Below, in pieces: positions 1 to 6,470 of a stretch of DNA of 6,956 nucleotides. Origin of the DNA: Chitinophaga pinensis (GTDB lineage Bacteria; Bacteroidota; Bacteroidia; NS11-12g; UBA9320); NCBI GenBank assembly GCA_945890595.1, contig CAMDCQ010000127.1, forward strand, positions 1-6,956, written 5' to 3'. The notes beneath the pieces are model-generated. The model worked only from the letters and a program-made list of their open reading frames with translations, made no database searches and had not been told where the DNA came from. The translations under genes and the position numbers were made by a program. The stretch's first letter is position 1, and every line of letters starts with the position of its first letter.

Positions 1-81
1 CTTAGCGATTATTTATTTGTACTCAGTAGAGAGTATATTCGCTTAGCAGGAAAACAAGATGTTATCTGGCAAAAGAAATAA
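1..81 (+). CDS. Cob(I)alamin adenosyltransferase, PduO-type (3' end only)
   Basis: Frame 1 is open from the first base to a TAA at 79-81 and gives 26 residues, beginning LSDYLFVLSREYIRLAG and ending in a basic VIWQKK tail. From memory of the family, the (R)LSDYLFVLAR helix followed by a short V-W tail closes PduO-type ATP:cob(I)alamin adenosyltransferases. These cytoplasmic trimers transfer the adenosyl group of ATP to reduced corrinoid, making coenzyme B12 for enzymes such as methylmalonyl-CoA mutase. The start and the ATP-binding N-terminal part lie outside the window, so the call rests on the C-terminal helix alone. The gene converges on the lipoprotein gene at 87-791, with only five bases between the stop codons and no hairpin terminator. 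Confidence 0.72.
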   Translation, partial: LSDYLFVLSREYIRLAGKQDVIWQKK

Positions 82-86
82 GTAGT

Positions 87-791
87 CTAGCGACCTTGTT
101 GTGCAATTAACTGCTCAACTTGCTGTAGAACATAACGAGGCATTTCAAAGGGTGCAAATTCTTTTATACTTAGCTGCATGTATTCTACACCTTTGTTGAT
201 GTCACGTGTAGTGTTGAGTGCATTGTTTCCAATCAGGAAATAAACTGCCGCTTTAATAGGGACTATTTGATCGCCGCCTGATGATGGGGCTACTATGGGC
301 ACCATCGTTTTAGCCATGGTCGAGTCACTGTTTATTTGTTGAAGCATCGCAGTACTTAAACTATCAAAGGAAGTCGTCTTCCCAGCATTGAAATAAATTA
401 ATAATTGCTGGAACAAGTACTTGTTTTCTTTTGTATCCGCGATTAATCCTTGAATTATCTTTTCTGCTTCTTTATTTTTTCCCAGTTGCTGGTAGGCCGC
501 TGCCATATTTTCTTTCAAGATGTTTTCGCAAGTTCCATTCTTGCATACTTTTTCGGCATATCTCAATCCTGTTTCAAAGTTGCTAGCGGCAATATAGAGT
601 CTTGCTAAGGAGTCTTGGTAAGCGGGAATTGTAGAATCAATAAGCATAATCTGACATAATGCTACACGTGCCAAAGAAGGGTCTTTATTTTCTAGGGCGA
701 GTTTGTATAAAGCCTCAGCTTCTTTTAGGCGGTCAGACTGAGTGCTACACGCAGCAAAAAAAATTACAGATAAAAGGACAAAATATTTCAT
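87..791 (-). CDS. Exported lipoprotein with TPR-like helical repeats, function unknown
   Basis: This 234-residue protein starts with a lipoprotein signal peptide: a short basic start (MKYF), a hydrophobic core, and the lipobox FAAC with Cys15 as the lipidated residue. The mature N-terminus (CSTQSD) lacks a strongly acidic run. The rest is helical and alanine-rich, with TPR-like pairs at about 65-82 (LYIAASNFETGLRYAEKV) and 97-117 (AAYQQLGKNKEAEKI), and another possible helix pair at 182-212. Cys83 and Cys88 lie close together (KVCKNGTC) and could form a disulfide in the periplasm. TPR lipoproteins usually act as envelope scaffolds, but nothing here names a partner. ATG at 791 is the chosen start because it places the signal peptide exactly at the N-terminus. 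The gene is divergent from ffh. Confidence 0.85.
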   Translation of the reverse strand: MKYFVLLSVIFFAACSTQSDRLKEAEALYKLALENKDPSLARVALCQIMLIDSTIPAYQDSLARLYIAASNFETGLRYAEKVCKNGTCENILKENMAAAYQQLGKNKEAEKIIQGLIADTKENKYLFQQLLIYFNAGKTTSFDSLSTAMLQQINSDSTMAKTMVPIVAPSSGGDQIVPIKAAVYFLIGNNALNTTRDINKGVEYMQLSIKEFAPFEMPRYVLQQVEQLIAQQGR

Positions 792-804
792 GGTTTTGAG
801 CCTA

Positions 805-812
805 CGAAAATA
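805..812 (-). promoter_or_regulatory. Probable -7 promoter element of the TPR lipoprotein gene
   Basis: On the minus strand the sequence reads TATTTTCG followed by TAGG, and ends 13 bases before the ATG at 791. It resembles the Bacteroidota -7 consensus TAnnTTTG with one change (C for T). The same octamer lies just upstream of two other genes in this window. No good -33 TTG is seen at the usual spacing, so this is an inference from motif and position. Confidence 0.4.
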
Positions 813-918
813 TTACAAATCATGCATTTTCACCATTTAAATAGTTAGCTATTAAGGAAGGCTGCACCCCGAAAGGGAACAAATTGCATGTTATCTTCTG
901 TCCAAGTTCTTTTTTAGA

Positions 919-926
919 TAAATTTG
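919..926 (+). promoter_or_regulatory. Probable -7 promoter element of ffh-pdxH
   Basis: TAAATTTG is a perfect match to the Bacteroidota -7 consensus TAnnTTTG and ends 19 bases before the ffh ATG. The leader is A-rich (TTTAAAAAAGA) next to the start and has no Shine-Dalgarno, as is common in this phylum. A -33 TTG is not clear; the nearest candidates are a TTG at 884-886, which is too far, and a TCTG at 897-900. This region is shared with the divergent lipoprotein promoter. Confidence 0.5.
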
Positions 927-945
927 CGCCACACTTTAAAAAAGA

Positions 946-2265
946 ATGTTCGAAAATTTATCCTCCCGTCTAGACAAAGCATTTCAAACCCTAAAAGGTC
1001 ATTCCAAACTTACGGAGCTCAATATAGCAGAAACGGTAAAGGAGATACGACGTGCCTTGGTAGATGCTGACGTTAGTTTTAAAATAGCGAAAGACTTTAC
1101 CAATACGGTAAAAGATAAAGCGATAGGTGCAGATGTGTTGACGAGCGTTGCACCTGGCCAATTGTTAACCAAGATTGTTAACGATGAACTAGTATTACTC
1201 CTGGGTGGGGAGTCTAAGCCTATCAACCTAGCGGGCAGTCCTGCTATCATATTAATTGCCGGTCTGCAGGGTTCGGGAAAAACTACGTTTTCGGGTAAGT
1301 TGGCTAGCTACCTCAAGTCAAAAGGTAAAAACCCATTGTTGGTAGCGTGCGATGTATATCGACCTGCGGCTATAAATCAAATCAGAGTATTAGGAGAGCA
1401 AGTTGGGGTAAGTGTATATGCAAACGAAGAGAATAAGAATCCAGTAAGCATTGCTCAGGACGCAATAAAGCATGCGAAAGCAAATCAGCATAATGTGGTC
1501 ATTATAGATACTGCCGGTCGTTTGAGTATAGACGAGGCGATGATGTCTGAAATCAGTGACTTAAAATCAGAGCTAAAACCACAAGAAATACTTTTTGTAG
1601 TGGATGCAATGACGGGTCAAGATGCTGTTAATACTGCAAAAGCATTCAACGACAGATTAGATTTTGATGGGGTAGTCCTAACAAAACTAGATGGTGACAC
1701 CAGAGGTGGTGCTGCTATTTCTATAAAATCTATTGTAAATAAGCCCATCAAATTTGTAAGTACTGGAGAAAAACTAGATGCCCTAGATGTCTTTTATCCA
1801 GATAGGATGGCAAGTCGAATTCTGGGTATGGGTGATATCGTATCTTTTGTTGAGCGAGCACAGAATACGTTTGATGCGGAGGAAGCAGCTAAGCTTCAAA
1901 AGAAAATGCGAAAAAATCAATTTGATTTTGAGGATTTTTTGAAGCAGTTAAATCAAATTAAAAAAATGGGGAATATCAAAGATCTTATGGCGATGATACC
2001 TGGTGTAGGTAAAGCTATTAAAGATATTGATATTGATGACGATAGTTTTAAAGGTATTGAAGCTATTATACAAAGTATGACGACCTACGAAAGACAAAAT
2101 CCGGAGACGTTAGACGGAAGCAGAAAGACACGCATTGCCAAAGGCAGTGGCACATCGGTTACCGAAGTAAATAAACTAATCAAACAGTTTGATGAGATGC
2201 GTAAAATGATGAAGATGATGAATAATGGGGGAGGAAGACCTGCAAAAATGCCATTCAGACGCTAG
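946..2265 (+). CDS. ffh: Signal recognition particle GTPase Ffh (SRP54)
   Basis: Ffh is the protein subunit of the signal recognition particle. With 4.5S RNA it binds hydrophobic signal sequences on translating ribosomes and docks at the membrane receptor FtsY through paired GTPase domains. The 439 residues are full length. The N domain spans about 1-95. The G domain carries the P-loop GLQGSGKTT (106-114), DVYRPAA (136-142), DTAGR (188-192), DAMTGQ (220-225), TKLDGD (246-251) and STGEK (272-276). The M domain (about 305-439) has the methionine-rich finger-loop stretch DLMAMIPG, the SRP-RNA-binding segment RIAKGSG (396-402), and a Met-rich helix EMRKMMKMM near the C-terminus. All nucleotide-binding motifs look intact. 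The ATG at 946 gives the usual family N-terminus MFENLSSRL. The stop codon shares its last base with the pdxH start. Confidence 0.98.
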   Translation: MFENLSSRLDKAFQTLKGHSKLTELNIAETVKEIRRALVDADVSFKIAKDFTNTVKDKAIGADVLTSVAPGQLLTKIVNDELVLLLGGESKPINLAGSPAIILIAGLQGSGKTTFSGKLASYLKSKGKNPLLVACDVYRPAAINQIRVLGEQVGVSVYANEENKNPVSIAQDAIKHAKANQHNVVIIDTAGRLSIDEAMMSEISDLKSELKPQEILFVVDAMTGQDAVNTAKAFNDRLDFDGVVLTKLDGDTRGGAAISIKSIVNKPIKFVSTGEKLDALDVFYPDRMASRILGMGDIVSFVERAQNTFDAEEAAKLQKKMRKNQFDFEDFLKQLNQIKKMGNIKDLMAMIPGVGKAIKDIDIDDDSFKGIEAIIQSMTTYERQNPETLDGSRKTRIAKGSGTSVTEVNKLIKQFDEMRKMMKMMNNGGGRPAKMPFRR

Positions 2266-2894
2266 TGAAAGACCTTAGAAAAAATTATACGAAAGACGCT
2301 TTACTTGAAGCGAATTTACCTTCTCAACCTTTTGCTTTATTTGAAGAATGGTTTGCAGCAGCAGTTGCAGAGCCTCTCATATCAGAAGCAAATGCTATGG
2401 TGCTTTCTACGGTTCATAATAATGCGGTAGATTCTAGGATTGTACTGCTGAAAGATGTTCGAGATAGCCATTTTGTATTCTTTACCAACTATAACAGTCA
2501 CAAAGGAAAGCAGCTTGAGGAAAATGGAAATTGTACCATTCTTTTTCCGTGGATTGCCCAAGAAAGACAAGTTATTGTTCGAGGGAAAGCAACCAAAATC
2601 AGTGAACAAGAATCGAGTGATTATTTTGATTCAAGACCTAAAGGTAGCCAAATCGGAGCTTGGGTTTCTGAACAAAGTAGCGAGATAGGATCTCGGGAAG
2701 ATTTAGACGCTAATTTGGATTTCTATCTTAAAAAATTTGAAAATACGTTGATTCCTAAACCAAATCACTGGGGAGGATTTGAGATTAAACCCGTAGAAAT
2801 TGAATTTTGGCAAGGACGAGAAAATAGATTACACGATAGAATTCTTTATTACGTTGAAAATGAGAAGTGGTATTTTAAAAGACTGCAACCTTGA
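2265..2894 (+). CDS. pdxH: Pyridoxamine/pyridoxine 5'-phosphate oxidase
   Basis: PdxH is an FMN-dependent cytoplasmic dimer that oxidises pyridoxine or pyridoxamine 5'-phosphate with O2 to pyridoxal 5'-phosphate, the last step of the DXP-dependent vitamin B6 route and of salvage. The 209 residues are typical in length. Visible family blocks are RIVLLK (58-63) and FFTNYNSHKG (72-81), which bind FMN; RQVIVRG (101-107); SRPKGSQIGAWVS (123-135); and WQGRENRLHDR (182-192), whose Arg188 and His190 align with the substrate-site Arg and His of the E. coli enzyme. The C-terminus WYFKRLQP is also typical. The start is GTG: the frame is open only from 2226 upstream, contains no ATG there, and the first internal ATG is at residue 45, after conserved sequence. 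TAGTG joins the ffh stop to this GTG, which suggests translational coupling. Confidence 0.96.
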   Translation: MKDLRKNYTKDALLEANLPSQPFALFEEWFAAAVAEPLISEANAMVLSTVHNNAVDSRIVLLKDVRDSHFVFFTNYNSHKGKQLEENGNCTILFPWIAQERQVIVRGKATKISEQESSDYFDSRPKGSQIGAWVSEQSSEIGSREDLDANLDFYLKKFENTLIPKPNHWGGFEIKPVEIEFWQGRENRLHDRILYYVENEKWYFKRLQP

Positions 2895-2964
2895 TTTAGC
2901 GGTACGTATTCTCATTTTTCCGTAAAACCATTTCTAAAGATAGAGCAGTAATGACATATTCTTC

Positions 2965-2972
2965 TATTTTCG
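2965..2972 (+). promoter_or_regulatory. Probable -7 promoter element of the membrane-anchored barrel gene
   Basis: TATTTTCG lies in the 93-base gap after pdxH and ends 15 bases before the GTG at 2988. It sits inside a 12-mer, TCTATTTTCGTG (2963-2974), repeated exactly before the thiolase gene. ATGAC lies 14 bases upstream of the octamer. No TTG is seen at -33. The gap contains no convincing terminator for pdxH, so readthrough from ffh-pdxH remains possible. Confidence 0.42.
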
Positions 2973-2987
2973 TGGTGAAGATTAAGT

Positions 2988-4232
2988 GTGTTAGCAGGTT
3001 TATATCATATCAAAAAATTAGCAGATCATAAATCAAAATTGCTTTATTGGGCCATTGTACCAGCGGTATTGCTCGGTCTGGCCTTATTGTTCTTTCAGAC
3101 GTATAGCTTAGTAACCGGTAAAACATTTCGCGATTTTGATTTTAACATCGGTAAACTTTGGCAAACAGAGGACGTTGCACGAGTGATCAACAAAGAAAAT
3201 GCGCTCAAAATACCTAAAGAAAATCCCGCAAGTCCTTTTTTACCAGATCAAAGTTTAACCTTACTAGCCAATCTCAAAAAACTCATAATTCCAGCTTTAT
3301 CTGCCAAACATACTACCTTACAACCTTCTGCTACTGTTGCAGTCAAATCAAATACTACGTACCTTAATGAACTATTTAACCTTAGTTTAAAAGAAAATAT
3401 CAGCATTGCCTCAGCAGTACAAAGCAAGCAACTACAAAAATATTATGCCAAGATTGGAAGTGATTATCTCATCAATCCAGATATGTTGCCTAAAAAAGGG
3501 AAGTGGTATGTGGGGGTAAGCTTTACGCCTACACTGAATTATAGAACGTTTAGCTATGACGCATCTCAGGTAGCAGGTATAGCGCAAGTAGATGCTTACA
3601 TTTATACATATGGCCTAACGGAGAGCGCTCGTAATCAAACTGATAAGCCCATTACATCGTATACCGTTGGCCTGGATATAGGGCGAATAGTTAATGATAG
3701 AATCAGTGTTTTTTCAGGAATACATTATGCCAACTATGGCGAACAAATAATGGTCAGAGCGGCTGATACAAAAAATCCCAATTACGAATCTGCACATTTT
3801 ATGGGTAGATGTGCACTTTATGAGCGTTTTGATCCTCAAGATAGATCAGATAATATCCCTTACACCAACACGTATTCGTTTATTGAGATACCAGTGGGAG
3901 TAAATATAGCAGTCAAATCTTTTGATAAGTCAAGAGTATCCATGGACGTAGGGTTTAACGTTCAAAAAATGGATCACGTCAACGCATTGGTTTATGATTT
4001 TGAAACAGATTACTATTATTGGTTAAATAGGAAAGAAGAAATTTTTGCCAAATTTGGCGTAGGAAGTGAAGTGGGTGTTACGGTAAGTCAATACGTAGGC
4101 GAACGTTTAGAATTGTTTATAAATCCACAATTTAAATACACTTTAAATTCCACCCTTAAAAAACCGTCTCCAATCACCCAAAATCAATACGCGACGGGGC
4201 TTCGCATAGGATTTAAACAACAATTGTTTTAA
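2988..4232 (+). CDS. Membrane-anchored outer-membrane beta-barrel (PorT-like) protein
   Basis: This 414-residue protein of unknown function has three parts. A short basic N-terminus (1-17) precedes a single hydrophobic helix at about 19-40 (YWAIVPAVLLGLALLFF) with no clear signal-peptidase site. Residues 41-170 are a polar linker of about 130 residues. From 172 (KWYVGVSFTPTLNYR) to the terminal Phe414 there are alternating polar/aromatic strands typical of a small Bacteroidota outer-membrane barrel, with a long loop at about 250-295 holding the only cysteine (Cys275), and a closing strand YATGLRIGFKQQLF. Related Bacteroidota proteins couple an anti-sigma-like or short cytoplasmic N-terminus to such a barrel, but no anti-sigma domain or sigma-factor gene is visible here. 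GTG at 2988 is the only plausible start: a TGA lies in frame at 2976-2978 and the first in-frame ATG is residue 166. The barrel fold is inferred from sequence pattern. Confidence 0.8.
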   Translation: MLAGLYHIKKLADHKSKLLYWAIVPAVLLGLALLFFQTYSLVTGKTFRDFDFNIGKLWQTEDVARVINKENALKIPKENPASPFLPDQSLTLLANLKKLIIPALSAKHTTLQPSATVAVKSNTTYLNELFNLSLKENISIASAVQSKQLQKYYAKIGSDYLINPDMLPKKGKWYVGVSFTPTLNYRTFSYDASQVAGIAQVDAYIYTYGLTESARNQTDKPITSYTVGLDIGRIVNDRISVFSGIHYANYGEQIMVRAADTKNPNYESAHFMGRCALYERFDPQDRSDNIPYTNTYSFIEIPVGVNIAVKSFDKSRVSMDVGFNVQKMDHVNALVYDFETDYYYWLNRKEEIFAKFGVGSEVGVTVSQYVGERLELFINPQFKYTLNSTLKKPSPITQNQYATGLRIGFKQQLF

Positions 4233-4251
4233 TTAGTGCACATGTATATAT

Positions 4252-4264
4252 GACTTCTAAAGTC
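4252..4264. promoter_or_regulatory. Short inverted repeat abutting the thiolase -7 box
   Basis: GACTT-CTA-AAGTC is a perfect 5-bp dyad with a 3-base centre, and directly abuts the TATTTTCG box at 4265. Its position inside the promoter spacer is where a repressor operator could sit. It is short enough to arise by chance, and the left half (ATGAC) also occurs at the barrel gene promoter without the right half, so the dyad may be incidental. Confidence 0.25.
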
Positions 4265-4272
4265 TATTTTCG
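4265..4272 (+). promoter_or_regulatory. Probable -7 promoter element of the thiolase gene
   Basis: TATTTTCG ends only six bases before the ATG at 4279, inside the exact 12-mer TCTATTTTCGTG (4263-4274) also found before the barrel gene. If transcription starts a few bases downstream of the box, the mRNA leader would be only a few nucleotides long. No -33 TTG is present at normal spacing. The call rests on motif recurrence and position. Confidence 0.42.
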
Positions 4273-4278
4273 TGCAGA

Positions 4279-5457
4279 ATGAAACGAGTATACATAGTAG
4301 CAGCAGTTCGTACCCCATTGGGTAGTTTTAATGGTAAGTTAAGCGGAATAAGCGCACCTAGGTTAGGAGCGATAGCCATTAAGGGAGCTCTTGAAAAATC
4401 TGGAGTAAAACCGACTGATGTAGACGAGGTCTTTTTTGGTAATGTACTTCAAGCAGGCATTGGACAAGCACCAGCCAGACAAGCGGCTATTTTTGCTGGG
4501 TTGCCTAATACAACACCATGTACCACCATAAATAAAGTATGTGCAAGTGGTATGAAATCAGTAGCACTTGGAGCATCTTCTATTATGCTAGGGCAAAACC
4601 ACATCGTGGTAGCCGGAGGTATGGAAAATATGAGTCAAGTACCCCATTACTTGCCTGGCTCAAGAGCAGGGTATAAATACGGTAATTTTACGGCTATAGA
4701 TGGTTTGGCACATGACGGTTTACGAGATGTATATAATGATTATATGATGGGATCTGCGGCAGATAATACCGCAAAAATCCACAACATTAGCAGAGAAGAA
4801 CAAGATGAGTTTGCTATAAATTCTTACAAAAAAACGGCCGCGTCAGTTGAAACGGGTAAGTTTAAAGATGAAATAATTCCGGTTCCTATTCCTCAACGTA
4901 AAGGAGACCCTATTCTTATGTATGATGACGAGGAATACACCAATGTGATGTTCGATAAAATCCCATCACTAAGACCTGCTTTTGGCAACGATGGAACAGT
5001 AACTGCTGCCAATGCAAGTACCATAAATGATGGTGCAGCATGTATTATCTTAATAAGTGAAGAAAAAATGCTTGAACTTGGTTTAACACCCATTGCAGAA
5101 GTATTGTCATTTGCGGATGCTGCACATGAACCTGAATTCTTTACAACTGCACCAGCAAAAGCATTACCTATAGCATTAGAAAGAGCAGGTTGCAGTTTGT
5201 CTGATGTAGATGCATTTGAGTTAAACGAAGCATTTTCCGTGGTGGCCTTGGTTAATAATAAACTTCTTGATTTAGATCCAACCAAAGTAAACATTAATGG
5301 AGGAGCGGTAGCCTTGGGTCATCCTCTCGGAGCTTCAGGAGCACGTATCTTGGTAACGCTTATTCATGTCTTGAAACAAAATGAAGGAAAGATCGGAGCC
5401 GCTGCAATCTGCAATGGTGGAGGCGGTGCCAGTGCTATGGTAATTAAAAATAGCTAG
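4279..5457 (+). CDS. Acetyl-CoA C-acetyltransferase (thiolase)
   Basis: Biosynthetic-type thiolases condense two acetyl-CoA to acetoacetyl-CoA and catalyse the reverse cleavage. They work in the cytoplasm, usually as tetramers. The 392 residues are the normal length. The nucleophile is Cys88 in NKVCASGMKS, NEAF is at 316-319, the activating His348 lies in GHPLGASGAR, and the general acid Cys378 lies in CNGGGGASA, so the full catalytic set is present. The N-terminus (VYIVAAVRTPLGSF) fits the ATG at 4279. The sequence resembles AtoB/PhaA/ThlA-type enzymes more than the beta-oxidation FadA type, but the physiological direction (ketone body, branched-chain or fatty acid breakdown, or synthesis) cannot be fixed because no CoA-transferase, HMG-CoA synthase or 3-hydroxyacyl-CoA dehydrogenase gene lies next to it. 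Confidence 0.95.
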   Translation: MKRVYIVAAVRTPLGSFNGKLSGISAPRLGAIAIKGALEKSGVKPTDVDEVFFGNVLQAGIGQAPARQAAIFAGLPNTTPCTTINKVCASGMKSVALGASSIMLGQNHIVVAGGMENMSQVPHYLPGSRAGYKYGNFTAIDGLAHDGLRDVYNDYMMGSAADNTAKIHNISREEQDEFAINSYKKTAASVETGKFKDEIIPVPIPQRKGDPILMYDDEEYTNVMFDKIPSLRPAFGNDGTVTAANASTINDGAACIILISEEKMLELGLTPIAEVLSFADAAHEPEFFTTAPAKALPIALERAGCSLSDVDAFELNEAFSVVALVNNKLLDLDPTKVNINGGAVALGHPLGASGARILVTLIHVLKQNEGKIGAAAICNGGGGASAMVIKNS

Positions 5458-5506
5458 ACTTGATTCACCAAAGAGGTACGAAAATGATTGGAAAACCGTT
5501 ATGTAA

Positions 5507-6379
5507 ATGATGCGTAAAGGTTTACTATTTTTTGTACTTTTTGAGTGTTTCCATGCCAGCGCTCAGCGACATTTCAATGCTGAACTAGATTCCGTTTATG
5601 TAGATAGTATTCGAAACTTTGAGATTCAACTTGAAGGATTGAGTAACAACATAATAAATGGTACAGACAAAGCAGAGCGAGTTACCAGTTGCTTCTATTT
5701 TGTTCAAACACTTAAAGAAGCCTTGAAAGTACCGAATTCATTTGATTATGAATTCAACTCGTTAAAAACGGTGTCTGCTTTACGTCCGGATGACAATAAG
5801 TTTAGAATATTTACTTGGAACTTACTGCTGGACAGCGGACGATACATGTATTTTGGAGCAATTCAAATGAACAACAACGATAGTCTTGTATTAATTGGAT
5901 TATACGATAGTTCGGAATACAATAGAAATATAACGTACGGTGAATTTGATAATAGACATTGGATGGGTGCTCTCTATTATCAAATTCATCATTATGTATG
6001 GAAAAAGAAGGATTATTACCTAACCTTTGGTTGGGACGGTCAAGATGCTAAAACCAATCGTAAAATAATTGATGTACTCTGGTTCGATGAGAAAAACCAG
6101 CCTCATTTTGGTAACGAAATATTTAATTTAGAAGGAGATGTGGTGTCGCGTTTGATTTTTGATTTTAGTGACAATACCTCTATGCTTTGTCGGTATGACA
6201 CGGAACTGGATGCTATAGTATTTGCGCATCTTGTGCCCTTAAATCCAATGTTAGTTGGGCGCTACGAAAATTATGTGCCCGATGGAACGTATGACATGCT
6301 GAAATTTGAAAAAGGAACCTGGCGTAGATATGAGTTGAAATTTGACCCAAAACACTCTGGGGATTTAAGAAAATTTTAA
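5507..6379 (+). CDS. Exported protein of unknown function, conserved in Bacteroidota
   Basis: The protein has 290 residues and a clear signal peptide: MMRKG, a hydrophobic core (LLFFVLFE), and a probable cleavage after Ala19 (ASA|Q). The mature part is rich in aromatic and acidic residues and seems to be one globular beta-rich domain with no membrane helix. Marked segments are NNIINGTDKAERV (47-59), FRIFTWNL (99-106), FGAIQ (116-120), WMGALYYQI (152-160), YLTFGWDGQD (171-180), DAIVFAHLVPLNP (235-247) and VPDGTYD (257-263). I recall similar segments from uncharacterised secreted Bacteroidota proteins but know no function. There are two adjacent ATG codons (5507 and 5510); the first is used here, and either keeps the signal peptide. 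The 49-base gap after the thiolase gene holds no clear promoter or terminator, so readthrough from that gene is likely. Confidence 0.85.
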   Translation: MMRKGLLFFVLFECFHASAQRHFNAELDSVYVDSIRNFEIQLEGLSNNIINGTDKAERVTSCFYFVQTLKEALKVPNSFDYEFNSLKTVSALRPDDNKFRIFTWNLLLDSGRYMYFGAIQMNNNDSLVLIGLYDSSEYNRNITYGEFDNRHWMGALYYQIHHYVWKKKDYYLTFGWDGQDAKTNRKIIDVLWFDEKNQPHFGNEIFNLEGDVVSRLIFDFSDNTSMLCRYDTELDAIVFAHLVPLNPMLVGRYENYVPDGTYDMLKFEKGTWRRYELKFDPKHSGDLRKF

Positions 6380-6417
6380 CGCATACCGATTAGGTTTTAT
6401 TTACAAGAATATACCCC

Positions 6418-6457
6418 AAAAAAAAGGCTGCTGTTCACTATAACAGCAGCCTTTTTT
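6418..6457. terminator. Bidirectional intrinsic terminator between convergent genes
   Basis: A perfect 10-bp inverted repeat, GGCTGCTGTT (6426-6435) and AACAGCAGCC (6442-6451), encloses the 6-base loop CACTAT. A run of eight A (6418-6425) precedes it and six T (6452-6457) follow, so each strand yields a GC-rich hairpin followed by a U run. It lies between the stop of the exported protein gene and the stop of the phosphohexomutase gene and can end transcription from both sides. Confidence 0.93.
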
Positions 6458-6470
6458 ACAATAAATGAGA

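Noticed and set aside
841..900. GGAAGGCTGC and a CCC-GAAA-GGG mini-hairpin upstream of ffh, which suggested a 4.5S SRP RNA gene beside its protein partner.
   Set aside because: The SRP RNA core with its GGAA tetraloop and flanking internal loops cannot be built from this stretch, and the hairpin has only three base pairs.
2895..2987. Possible terminator or small gene in the gap after pdxH.
   Set aside because: No GC-rich hairpin with a T run and no credible short ORF is present; only the promoter-like element near its end is supported.
4236..4245. Overlapping palindromes GTGCAC and ACATGT in the thiolase upstream gap.
   Set aside because: Six-base palindromes of this kind are expected by chance, and neither has a clear position relative to the promoter box.
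4893..5294. A 133-codon minus-strand open frame inside the thiolase gene, and similar open frames inside ffh (999-1250) and pdxH (2382-2609 and 2455-2688).
   Set aside because: They lie entirely inside genes whose protein families are clear, have low-complexity or atypical composition, and lack promoters or conserved motifs.
5476..5486. Reverse-strand ATTTTCGTAC in the thiolase to exported-protein gap, resembling the -7 box seen elsewhere and suggesting an antisense promoter into the thiolase gene.
   Set aside because: The essential TA at the start of the box is missing (it reads CATTTTCG) and no gene lies in that direction.
5734..5755. Inverted repeat GAATTCAT-TTGATT-ATGAATTC inside the exported-protein gene.
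   Set aside because: It is AT-rich, lies within coding sequence, and encodes NSFDYEF, which appears to be a conserved protein segment, so protein sequence can explain it.
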